DNA of 11,124 nucleotides from JANRKG01 sp033763635 (GCA_033763635.1 JANRKG010000397.1:1-11124), one strand, 5' to 3'. Shown: positions 1 through 6,000, numbered from the stretch's first letter. The notes: a model not told the origin generated them from the letters alone. Made by a program: numbers and translations.

Positions 1-39
1 GTTTTGCAGACCAACGCCTTCCCACTTGGCGACCTGGAG
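1..39 (-). tRNA. tRNA-Cys(GCA), 5' part only, cut by the window edge
   Basis: Read on the minus strand, 39 to 1 gives a possible 5' acceptor strand CTCCAGG, then TC, a D-arm GCC-AAGTGGGAA-GGC containing GGG, and an anticodon arm beginning TTGGT with the loop CTGCAAA. T33 is in place and the anticodon is GCA (complement of 5-7), which reads Cys codons. The D-arm matches bacterial tRNA-Cys well. The T-arm and 3' acceptor lie outside the window, so the acceptor stem cannot be checked and the exact 5' end is uncertain. Only three bases separate it from the encoded CCA of the tRNA-like gene upstream, which shows how compact the array is. Confidence 0.6.
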
Positions 40-42
40 ATT

Positions 43-124
43 TGGTGGAAACGTGGGGAATTGAACCCCAATCCTGCAACCGTCCGTTTGTTGGTTTCGG
101 AGCAAGTGATGCCAATCCGTTCCC
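43..124 (-). tRNA. tRNA-like gene with encoded CCA, anticodon not assignable
   Basis: The minus strand shows a 7-bp acceptor stem GGGAACG/CGTTTCC (one G-U pair), a perfect T-stem TGGGG/CCCCA closing the canonical T-loop TTCAATT, discriminator A73, and an encoded CCA (43-45). Without CCA it is 79 nt. The middle does not fold normally: TTGG and CCAA could form a D-stem only around a 17-nt loop, and the best anticodon stem (CAAC/GTTG) closes a 9-nt loop with no T at position 33. So the half-molecule around the acceptor and T-arm is intact while the D/anticodon half looks decayed or rearranged. It may be a pseudo-tRNA or an unusual fold. Confidence 0.5.
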
Positions 125-129
125 ACGAG

Positions 130-224
130 CGAGGATGACAGGGATCGTAGCTTGCTTCCGCGAAGCGGTACCTGTGACCACTTGCCTCGGAAACAAGCAC
201 TCTGTCCATCTGAGTTACATCCTC
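130..224 (-). tRNA. tRNA-Arg(CCG) interrupted by a 21-nt palindromic insertion in the T-loop
   Basis: On the minus strand everything but the T-loop is canonical. The acceptor GAGGATG/CATCCTC pairs over 7 bp, followed by TA at 8-9. The D-stem ACTC/GAGT closes a loop containing GG. The anticodon stem CTTGT/GCAAG closes the loop TTCCGAG, giving anticodon CCG (complement of 188-190). The variable loop is 5 nt, the T-stem is ACAGG/CCTGT, and G73 follows with no encoded CCA. The T-loop is 28 nt (143-170) instead of 7; removing 21 nt leaves TACGATC. The total is 95 nt, exactly 74 + 21. Whether the RNA can be matured and charged is unknown. A T-loop insertion should disturb D-loop/T-loop contacts, so this may be a dead gene. 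Confidence 0.75.
150..170. repeat. 21-nt palindromic insertion, small-dispersed-repeat-like
   Basis: The + strand reads GCTTGCTTCCGCGAAGCGGT followed by A. It folds as CCGC-TTC-GCGG or as GCTTC-GCG-GAAGC on the minus strand, and TAC flanks it on both sides there, as a short target duplication would. Size, palindromic nature and insertion into a structural RNA gene fit the small dispersed repeats (about 21-27 bp) known from Nostoc-type cyanobacteria. That family assignment is from memory, and I saw no second copy in this window. Confidence 0.55.
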
Positions 225-226
225 AT

Positions 227-303
227 TGGAAGCCTTGACGGGAGTTGCACCCGCTTCTTTCTGGCTGAGAACCAGAACGACTTCTCTATTCGTCCACAAG
301 GCT
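227..303 (-). tRNA. tRNA-Glu(CTC)-like gene with encoded CCA
   Basis: The minus strand has a perfect acceptor AGCCTTG/CAAGGCT, T-stem GCGGG/CCCGT, and an anticodon stem TCTGG/CCAGA (extendable by T-A) closing the loop TTCTCAG. T33 is correct and the anticodon is CTC (complement of 267-269). CCA is encoded at 227-229. Three things are odd. The T-loop is TGCAACT rather than TTCRANY. The D-arm (GAC/GTC) lacks the usual GG. The discriminator is U, not typical of tRNA-Glu. It is therefore a divergent or decaying tRNA; amino-acid identity is inferred only from the anticodon. Confidence 0.55.
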
Positions 304-306
304 ATA

Positions 307-380
307 CGGGGATGATGGGATTTGAACCCACGATCTTTCGCTCGACAGGCGACTGCTTTGAGCCACTAAGCTACACCCCC
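307..380 (-). tRNA. tRNA-Asp(GTC)
   Basis: This is the first gene of the leftward array. The minus strand gives acceptor GGGGGTG/CATCCCC (one G-U), TA at 8-9, D-stem GCTT/AAGC around a loop with GG, and anticodon loop CTGTCGA with T33 and anticodon GTC (complement of 344-346). The variable loop is AGATC, the T-stem GTGGG/CCCAT and the T-loop TTCAAAT. Discriminator G73 agrees with Asp identity; CCA is not encoded. The anticodon stem has one mismatch at 27-43. The body is unlike the usual cyanobacterial chromosomal tRNA-Asp as I remember it, so it is probably an extra, mobile-element copy. Confidence 0.85.
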
Positions 381-432
381 AAAGGTGGCGATTCAGTTTT
401 CAAGGTTCAGGTGGCTGATGGATCAGCAGGAA

Positions 433-627
433 TTAGAGGAAGCAACGCCGTTCCAGAGGATAGGTTTTCTGAAGTTGGCGGAGTGCTTGCGTGGATTGAG
501 TGGAAAATGAAGTTCCCTGATTCAATGGGTTGTCTTGAAGTGGCGTGGAAGTGCCAGGAGGATGAGTGGGTAAAAACTCTAAGAACTTCAAGAGGCAACT
601 GTTTTTAGTAAGGGAGTGAGTGTTCAT
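433..627 (-). CDS. possible small ORF between the array promoter and the tRNA genes
   Basis: A 64-codon ORF starts at the ATG complementary to 625-627. A Shine-Dalgarno-like AGAGGAG (complement of 636-642) sits 8 nt upstream, and the inferred promoter (663-692) would start transcription about 30 nt before the ATG. The predicted product is polar and rich in Pro, Ser and Thr. I see no known motif, signal peptide or membrane segment. It ends about 50 bp before tRNA-Asp, so it would be the leading gene of the tRNA-array transcript. I do not recognise it. The expression signals favour it over the overlapping opposite-strand frame, but it may simply be untranslated leader. Confidence 0.4.
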   Translation of the reverse strand: MNTHSLTKNSCLLKFLEFLPTHPPGTSTPLQDNPLNQGTSFSTQSTQALRQLQKTYPLERRCFL

Positions 628-655
628 TGGATTGGCTCCTCTGTGTCTCATCTCA

Positions 656-714
656 TACTACAAATATAATACAACGTACTACAGGGTGTCAAGGGGGTAC
701 TACAACTTTTTTTT
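656..714 (-). promoter_or_regulatory. Leftward promoter of the tRNA array with four phased TGTAGTA heptads
   Basis: On the minus strand TTGACA (complement of 687-692) is followed after 18 nt by TATATT (complement of 663-668), or after 15 nt by TATTAT. An A8 run (complement of 707-714) sits where an UP element would be. The heptad TGTAGTA occurs, always in this orientation, at 698-704, 677-683 and 656-662, exactly 21 bp apart, with a one-mismatch copy TGTATTA at 667-673. The copies thus fall upstream of the -35, inside the spacer, on the -10 and at the start site, on one face of the helix. This is what an RHH repressor operator looks like. The same heptad recurs at the RHH gene promoter (2018-2067). 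Confidence 0.6.
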
Positions 715-720
715 GAGATC

Positions 721-761
721 GGAGAGAACGATGGGCAGGAAATATTTGTATCGTTCTCTCC
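721..761. repeat. Perfect 12-bp inverted repeat downstream of the 776-1162 gene
   Basis: GGAGAGAACGAT (721-732) and ATCGTTCTCTCC (750-761) form a 12-bp stem with a 17-nt loop. It lies 15 bp beyond the stop codon of the leftward gene, so it could end or stabilise that transcript. Neither strand shows a U-run directly after the stem; on the minus strand the stem is followed by GATCTC and eight A. It is therefore not a standard intrinsic terminator. It also separates the HNH operon from the tRNA-array promoter. Confidence 0.55.
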
Positions 762-775
762 CACCGGATTTATCC

Positions 776-1162
776 CTATGCCGGAGAGGAAATATGGGCT
801 TCGCTCATCTGCCACAGCTTGTAGATCAAGAACTCGGTGCGATCGCTCAATACCGCCAGGAACATCCCTTCATGAGCGTCCTTGTCCTCGGCAATCCAGC
901 TTCCGCTCAGTCCAACTTCCACAAACTCCTCATCTACAACAATGAGGGTGATGGCTGAGCCGTACTCCCGTTGTAGTGCTGTCTCTAGCACTTTCAGTTC
1001 AGGAATATCAGCAGGCAGCAGAAAGGAGGCACGACCGGGTTCAACATGGAGCCTTTGCCCTAACCGCATTGCTAGAAGCACTCGCTCTTGCATCAACAGT
1101 TCGGGGGTTGTTAGGGTTCGCTCCATGTACAGCCCAATGTCGGTGTAATTCAGCTTTAACAT
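776..1162 (-). CDS. Conserved cyanobacterial protein of unknown function, 128 aa
   Basis: The ATG at 1162 is preceded by a perfect Shine-Dalgarno AAAGGAGG (complement of 1171-1178) at 8 nt, which settles the start. The gene begins 26 bp after the HNH gene stop, so the two are almost certainly one operon. The protein is soluble, with no signal peptide or membrane helix. The N-terminal third (YTDIGLYMER) runs into an LHVEPGRASFLLP segment and a C-terminal MFLAVLSDRTEFLIYKLW segment. I have an impression of having seen this sequence type as a hypothetical protein in filamentous cyanobacteria, but I know no function. Pairing with a nuclease suggests an accessory role; that is inference only. Confidence 0.85.
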   Translation of the reverse strand: MLKLNYTDIGLYMERTLTTPELLMQERVLLAMRLGQRLHVEPGRASFLLPADIPELKVLETALQREYGSAITLIVVDEEFVEVGLSGSWIAEDKDAHEGMFLAVLSDRTEFLIYKLWQMSEAHISSPA

Positions 1163-1188
1163 CGGTCTTGCCTCCTTTCTACTTGAGG

Positions 1189-1719
1189 TCAGGTGTCAAC
1201 AGGTTGGGGTTCTTTCCAGAACTGCTCAGCAAAGGTGATCGCAGGGTGCATGGGTGCTTTGGGTTTAGTCTTCAGCACCATTCCGGTTTCATGGAGGAGA
1301 CGATCGCCCTTAGTTGAGTTGCACTTTTCGCATGCAGCCACTACGTTATCCCAGGTATGGGTTCCGCCCTTCGAGCGGGGAATGACGTGATCCAGCGTCA
1401 GGCGCTTGGTGCTGCCGCAGTACTGACAGGTGTGGTTGTCACGGCGAAAGATTTCCCGCCGATTGACGGGAGGTACTTTCCAGTGCCGCTCTGGATTGCC
1501 GCTGGTCAACCGGATGTGCTCCGAGATTTGTAGTACGACGCTGGGAGAGCGGACTTCCCATTGCTGGGTGCTGCTAAACTCCAGAGTCTCTGCTTGTCCC
1601 GTTACCAGGAGTACGATCGCCCGTTTGATGTTGATGCGTGCCACAGGCAAGTAGTTCTTGGAGAACACCACCACTTGGTTCTGGAGTATTGGAATCTTCT
1701 GTCGCTGCTCGGTCTGCAT
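1189..1719 (-). CDS. HNH endonuclease, 176 aa
   Basis: This is an HNH (beta-beta-alpha-metal) nuclease expected to cleave DNA. The core lies at residues 88-140: a zinc knuckle CQYC (98-101), the catalytic LDHVIPRSKGG (His111), WDN (Asn125) and the second knuckle CEKC (130-133) followed by NSTKGDR. An N-terminal part of about 85 residues precedes it (VVVFSKNYLPVARINIKRAI), a layout common in cyanobacterial HNH proteins. An in-frame start 14 codons upstream exists, but ATG 1719 is chosen because GAGGAG (complement of 1727-1732) lies 7 nt before it. It heads a two-gene operon with the 776-1162 gene. Its mRNA must pass the terminator at 1733-1772, so it may be kept low. Its substrate is unknown; stand-alone HNH proteins include homing, phage and restriction-type nucleases. 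Confidence 0.92.
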   Translation of the reverse strand: MQTEQRQKIPILQNQVVVFSKNYLPVARINIKRAIVLLVTGQAETLEFSSTQQWEVRSPSVVLQISEHIRLTSGNPERHWKVPPVNRREIFRRDNHTCQYCGSTKRLTLDHVIPRSKGGTHTWDNVVAACEKCNSTKGDRLLHETGMVLKTKPKAPMHPAITFAEQFWKEPQPVDT

Positions 1720-1732
1720 GAGTTTTCTCCTC

Positions 1733-1772
1733 AAAAAATAACCCCCGCCTCTGATGACCAAGAGCGGGGGTT
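1733..1772 (-). terminator. Intrinsic terminator immediately before the HNH ribosome binding site
   Basis: On the minus strand AACCCCCGC (1772-1764) pairs perfectly with GCGGGGGTT (1748-1740), a 9-bp GC-rich stem with a 15-nt loop, followed by A and six T (1738-1733). The next bases on that strand are GAGGAG, the HNH Shine-Dalgarno. A smaller hairpin (ATAGG/CCTAT, 1783-1798) lies just upstream. It either ends the small upstream ORF or acts as an attenuator for HNH; no promoter fits between it and the HNH start. Confidence 0.8.
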
Positions 1773-1794
1773 GGGGAAGTTGATAGGCTTTTCC

Positions 1795-2010
1795 CTATGT
1801 CGGTGTCAGGATTGCCCTGCACCTCCCGCTGCTAGTCGGTTGTTCCGGATTGAGTCGTCCGGCGATCGTGCTATCAATGCCTTCACTGACGGATTTACCG
1901 CCGTTAAACCGATACGTCCCCTCAAATGCAAACAGCGCCGCTGCTCTGCCTAGACCTGAATGAGGTCGGCACTGCATGGCGCTGGCTAAGGTGGTGAGGA
2001 TGCGTATCAT
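1795..2010 (-). CDS. Possible small leader ORF, 71 aa
   Basis: The frame runs from ATG 2010 (or a TTG at 2037, giving 80 aa) to TAG 1795, just before the terminator at 1733-1772. Codons look coding-like (GAA GGC ATT GAT AGC ACG ATC GCC) and the middle reads ALFAFEGTYRFNGGKSVSEG, a plausible folded segment. There is no clear Shine-Dalgarno at either start, and I do not recognise the product. It would be the first gene of the leftward transcript that leads to the HNH gene. It could be a real protein, a leader peptide that affects the terminator, or non-coding leader RNA. Confidence 0.4.
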   Translation of the reverse strand: MIRILTTLASAMQCRPHSGLGRAAALFAFEGTYRFNGGKSVSEGIDSTIAGRLNPEQPTSSGRCRAILTPT

Positions 2011-2017
2011 GGAAGGC

Positions 2018-2079
2018 TGTAGTATTTGTAATGTCAATCTGGATGTCTATATACTACACTTGTAGTATCAGATTGTCCA
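2018..2079. promoter_or_regulatory. Divergent control region with a TGTAGTA palindromic operator
   Basis: ATACTACA-CT-TGTAGTAT (2051-2068) is a perfect 8-bp inverted repeat with a 2-bp spacer. A further TGTAGTA lies at 2018-2024 and a weaker TGTAATG at 2027. On the + strand a possible TTGTAA (2026-2031) and TATATA (2048-2053) at 16-bp spacing would drive the RHH gene. On the minus strand TGGACA (complement of 2074-2079) and TAGTAT (complement of 2051-2056) at 17 bp would drive the HNH side. The palindrome overlaps both -10 boxes, so one bound protein could silence both directions. The heptad matches the array promoter at 656-704. Confidence 0.6.
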
Positions 2080-2108
2080 CCCTTGATTGAAATTTAGGAT
2101 GTTCGGTT

Positions 2109-2531
2109 ATGGATACACGCAAACGGGGTAGTACTTCGGAAATGCAAGTCACGAGTATCCGCTTGGAATCCGAACTGAAGGAACGATTGCGGGAGATTTC
2201 CGGTGAACAGGGCTATCAAACCCTGATTCGGGAAATCCTTTGGCAGTTTGTAGAGCAACAGATGGTATCGGACGAGGTACGTTGGCATAGCCTCTCCAAA
2301 AGAGAATCGTATTCAGCCGAAGATAGGCGATCGCCCTCTCATCCCCCCCTGTTATCCATGTCGGATATTCGAGCGACGTTTAGGGCGATCGCCCAGCAAG
2401 AAGAGCAGTGTGCGATTACAGGTCAACTGATTCAACCAGAGCAACAAATATGGTTAGGACTGACAGCAATTGGTGAGCTTGTTCCTATTTGTTCTACGGC
2501 AATGGTTGAACTTACCAAAAAATCGGCGTAA
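2109..2531 (+). CDS. Ribbon-helix-helix (CopG-like) DNA-binding protein with an extra C-terminal domain, 140 aa
   Basis: Residues 12-52 fit a ribbon-helix-helix fold: a short strand MQVTSIRLE, helix ESELKERLREIS, a GYQT turn, and helix LIREILWQFVEQQ. Such proteins bind DNA as dimers through the paired strands and usually act as repressors or partition proteins. A charged linker (about 55-83) leads to a second segment (84-135) with CAITGQLI at 101-108 and LVPIC ending at 128, whose function I do not know. A weak AGGA lies 9 nt before the ATG. The gene is the only one on the + strand, 41 bp downstream of the TGTAGTA palindrome, so autoregulation is the natural inference. No ParA lies beside it, which speaks against a simple partition role. 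Confidence 0.85.
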   Translation: MDTRKRGSTSEMQVTSIRLESELKERLREISGEQGYQTLIREILWQFVEQQMVSDEVRWHSLSKRESYSAEDRRSPSHPPLLSMSDIRATFRAIAQQEEQCAITGQLIQPEQQIWLGLTAIGELVPICSTAMVELTKKSA

Positions 2532-2545
2532 AGCCTCTGGCTTTA
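2529..2545 (+). terminator. Small hairpin overlapping the RHH stop codon
   Basis: TAAAGCC-TCT-GGCTTTA is a perfect 7-bp stem with a 3-nt loop, and its first three bases are the stop codon of the RHH gene. No U-run follows (GACATGAAAAAA), so as a terminator it would be weak; it may instead protect the 3' end. Confidence 0.4.
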
Positions 2546-2668
2546 GACATGAAAAAATATCTCAGATAGTCAAGACCTGGAATTCTTCCTTTCAGGGTGC
2601 TTGAAGGGTAGGGTGAGAGGGCGATCGGGTCTGTAGAAATTTCGACCTTCAAAATTAGGGTAGTGATT

Positions 2669-2770
2669 CAGAGAAGTGTGGGATATGAAACAAGATCATC
2701 CCAAGACCAGCGATGTTTGGGCAGGTTCCTGATGGTTAGGCTCCCATTTTATCAAACCCACACTTCTCTG
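2669..2770. mobile_element. MITE-like element, 102 bp, 14-bp perfect terminal inverted repeats
   Basis: CAGAGAAGTGTGGG (2669-2682) and CCCACACTTCTCTG (2757-2770) are exact inverted repeats around 74 bp without any coding frame. TT flanks both ends, which could be a minimal target duplication. Size, perfect ends and a non-coding interior fit a miniature inverted-repeat transposable element moved by a transposase elsewhere. The alternative is one long RNA hairpin of regulatory use. Confidence 0.45.
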
Positions 2771-2847
2771 TTGCACGACCTTAGATCACTCGACCAAATT
2801 CATGGCGGTTGATGAATGAACACAACCCATTTGTCATACCCGCTTTG

Positions 2848-2986
2848 TGACACTCCCTGACGTAGGACGCTAGTGTTCAGTCAATCAATGATTGATGGGT
2901 AGCCAAAATTCAGGTTAATGATTGGGGTTAAATTTTGCGGGTCTTCGACCCGTCAAAATTTTCCTGACGGAACACTAGGGGTGTCA
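2848..2986. mobile_element. Second MITE-like element, 139 bp, imperfect terminal inverted repeats
   Basis: The left end TGACACTCCC...CTAGTGTTCAGTCA and the inverted right end TGACACCCCTAGTGTTCCGT share TGACACYCC and CTAGTGTTC (2870-2878, 2970-2978); the left copy has about 12 extra bases between the two blocks. TTG lies on both sides (2845-2847, 2987-2989) as a candidate 3-bp target duplication. The interior holds TCAATCA-A-TGATTGA (2881-2895) and a strong hairpin (2930-2961). No coding frame is present. The rest of the 2532-2999 gap between genes, apart from this and the element at 2669-2770, shows nothing I can assign. Confidence 0.4.
2930..2961. terminator. Bidirectional terminator hairpin between the RHH and kinase genes
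   Basis: AAATTTTG+CGGGTC (2930-2943) pairs with GACCCG+CAAAATTT (2947-2961) around a TTC loop with a single bulged T (2953). The stem thus has a GC top and an A/T base, so on either strand the 3' side ends in a T-rich run. It lies 40 bp beyond the stop of the leftward kinase gene and also downstream of the rightward RHH gene, a fitting place for a shared terminator. Confidence 0.65.
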
Positions 2987-3000
2987 TTGTTTTCCTTTTC

Positions 3001-6000
3001 TTATCCAAGAGTCTCATCAGCCGAGTAGGCGATCACCCGATTCCGGCCCTGCTGTTTTGCTTGATATAGCGCTTGATCTGCTTGAGCAATCAAGGTATTG
3101 GGGCAGATCTCAGGCGTGGGAATCAGGCGGGCAATCCCCAGACTAATGGAGACATAGTCACTTACCTCCGATCGCTCGTGGGCAATCCCACGACTCCGAA
3201 CCGCTGTTCGAATTCGCTCGGCCATCGCCAACCCTCCCGCCAATTCTGTATTGGGTAGAATCACCGCAAATTCTTCCCCACCATAGCGAGCCACCAGATC
3301 CGCTGGTCGATGCAGGATTTCTTTCACTGCCTGAGCCACCTGGACTAGACAGGCATCTCCCGCCTGGTGCCCGTAAAAATCGTTGTAGCGCTTGAAGTAA
3401 TCCACATCAAATAAAATCAGGGAGAGGGGAGTTTTTTCTCGCCCAAGTTGCTTCCATTCCTGCTGTAAGCGATCGTCAAAGCAACGCCGATTCGCTACTT
3501 GAGTTAATCCATCTAAGTTCACTAGATTGGATAATTCCAGATTTGCCTGCTGGAGTTCAGCCGTCCGTTCTGCAACCTTTTGCTCCAGGGTATGGGTATA
3601 TTCTACTTTTTCTGCATAAAGCTGAGCGTTCGTCAGGGCGATCGCCGCCTGTCCACTGAGTAATTGCAAAAATTCCAGACGATGACGAGTAAATGCCCCT
3701 AGTGTAACTCGATTCTCCAGGTAAATTAATCCAACCAGATTACCCTGATTGAGCAATGGATAACAAAGGACAGACAATGCTGGAATAGAGTTGAAGTAAG
3801 GATCTTGAGCAAAATAACTGGATTGGGTCGCATCGTCGAGTACAACACTGTCCTGAGTTCGAGCCACATAATGCAGAATGGTCACGGGAAGTAGTTGTTC
3901 CAGGGGGTGCGCCGCCGTCAGAACTATCGCATCAGCACGATAATAGATGGCAATCTCAAAGATTTCCAAAGAGTCTGTGGGAAATAACAAACACCCAATT
4001 TGGGCCCCCGCATTTTCCAACAGGATCTTCATTAGGGTTTGCAACAAGTTATCCAACAAGATCTGACTGGCAATTGCTTGAGATGCCTTCATCACTGTTG
4101 ACAGATCGAGTGTAGTACTATTTCGATTCGCACTGGTTCGGGTCGCTTTTCGGACCACTCCTGGAGCAGATTCGGGCTGAAAAAACTGAGGGTACGTTGT
4201 TTCTAAGTGGCGCACTTTTGCAGTTGCGCCCCAACAGAGATAACCATAGTGAGCTTCTTGCCAGTAAACCTGAGCAATGTTTGCTTTACCCCAGGCAAGA
4301 TAAAACTTTGCGGCCAACTCATTTGCTAAAGCGGCTTCCTGAAGATATTGATGGGATATTGCGCCCGCGATCGCCCGATCATAGGCTTCGATCGCTGCTA
4401 ACTTTTCTCCCAAAACCCGATATCGCTCCGCTTCCACCAGATCAAATTTATGCTGATAATTCATGGGGGCGGACTGGCCCCAGCGTTCCAATTGGCGTTG
4501 ATTTTCTACCACTTGATACCATAACTGATCAGGTCTTTCCACCTGGGGGTCTGACAATAGCGCCAAGCAACAGAGCGACTCATAAAAATTGAGCACGGGA
4601 ATCGCCACTCCGGCCATGCCACTGTTGATTGACTGCCTCGCGAACTGGCTAACTTCATACCCCAGTGCAAAGGCTTCAAACAGGTAGCAAAGCGGTAGTT
4701 TTGCGGTGTAAAGATGCCAGAGTCCTGCCTGGTTATTCTGCGATCGCAGGTGAGGAATAATCTCATCTTCATTCAGAATATGACCTCGTAACTCATAGGG
4801 TGCAGAGCAGACGTGGATTAAGTTCGTGACTGCCTGATGATAGCCCTGGAGGTAGGAGAGTGCAGAATATTGTCCCATTTGCCGCAAGGCCTCACGATAG
4901 TACTGAATTTCTGACTCCACCTCAGGTAACGGTTGCCCAATGAGATAGGCATGGGTACAGTAGTCAAACCCAGCATAACCAGCGTAGGCAAAATCTCCCT
5001 GCATTACACCGATCCGATGGGCCTGACGCAGAGGTTCCAGGGTTTCACTGAGATGAGTCTTCCAGTGGCTAATAAAAGAATGAACTAGCATCAGGACTGT
5101 AGCCGCAAATTCCTGGCGATCAAACTGCGACAGTAAGGCGATCGCCACATGGCCAAACTGGTATCCCCGTTCGATCTGATCCATCAGGCCACACAGGATC
5201 ATGGCGTAGGTAGCATAGGCTACGGTTGAGAGCAAAGCATTGCCATGCAAAAGCGACAATTCTGTCTTCTTCAAATTTATTAAGGGATGAAATGGAGACG
5301 AGGAAATAAATGCAACTGGCTCCACTTTAACCAGGAGAGAGAGTGCCGCTAATATGTGAGGATCTGTCATTTCGGGTAGGCTCAGTAAGCGATCGACACC
5401 AATTGCTGTCGTCAACTGTTCAATTTGCTCAAATGCCCGGAGGATAGTAGCAGATGTAGGCTGTTCCGGAAAAACAATGCCCAGTTGAGCCAGCATTTCT
5501 ATCCCGGTCGCCACAGCTTCTGTTAGCCTGCCATAAATCCCGTAGGCTTCAATTTTGATTGCACTAACTGTGACGCGATCGAGGGCTGTTGTTGTTCGCT
5601 GCATCACAGCAGCAGTTAAGCGATCGAGGGTTTGCAGATCAGCACTCAAAAACGCAGCCTTCACACCCTCGTTATGCAGCGATAGGGTCAGGTCATAATG
5701 GTGTTGCCAGGTCTCCTCACCCAGCAATGCAATGCCCTGTTCCAGATAAGCCAGGGCCGCTTTATGAGCCACTGCTTTCATTGCTTTCTGGCCTGCCTGC
5801 AAATTCAGTTGAGCCAGACGATTAACTTCTGCTAGATCTGTGATCCAGGCAATTCCCTGATTTAAGTGATCGACAATATCAAACAGCAACTCCTCTAACC
5901 CAACCTGGACCGATTGCTGGAATAAAATCCGTCCAATTTTAAGATGGGTCGTTGCTCGCTCATCGCTGGGAACTAACTCATAGGCAGCCTGCTGAATCCG

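Noticed and set aside
411..608. A + strand frame with purine-rich, coding-like codons ending at 608 (possible GTG start at 411)
   Set aside because: It lies antisense to the tRNA-array leader, has only a weak AAGG before a GTG, and shows no recognisable motif; the opposite-strand ORF at 433-627 has better signals.
656..704. Heptad repeats as iterons of a plasmid replication origin
   Set aside because: They overlap a good promoter, recur as a palindrome at the RHH promoter, and there is no intact replication initiator gene or AT-rich melting region beside them.
620..958. + strand 112-codon frame over the array promoter and the end of the 776-1162 gene
   Set aside because: It is the shadow of the well-signalled leftward gene and runs through the heptad repeats and the inverted repeat.
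1529..1535. An extra TGTAGTA inside the HNH gene (another at 4111 in the kinase gene)
   Set aside because: Isolated single copies in coding sequence, about the number expected by chance.
2109..2531. RHH protein as antitoxin of a toxin-antitoxin pair
   Set aside because: No small toxin gene follows on the same strand, and the extra C-terminal domain does not resemble a known toxin-binding tail.
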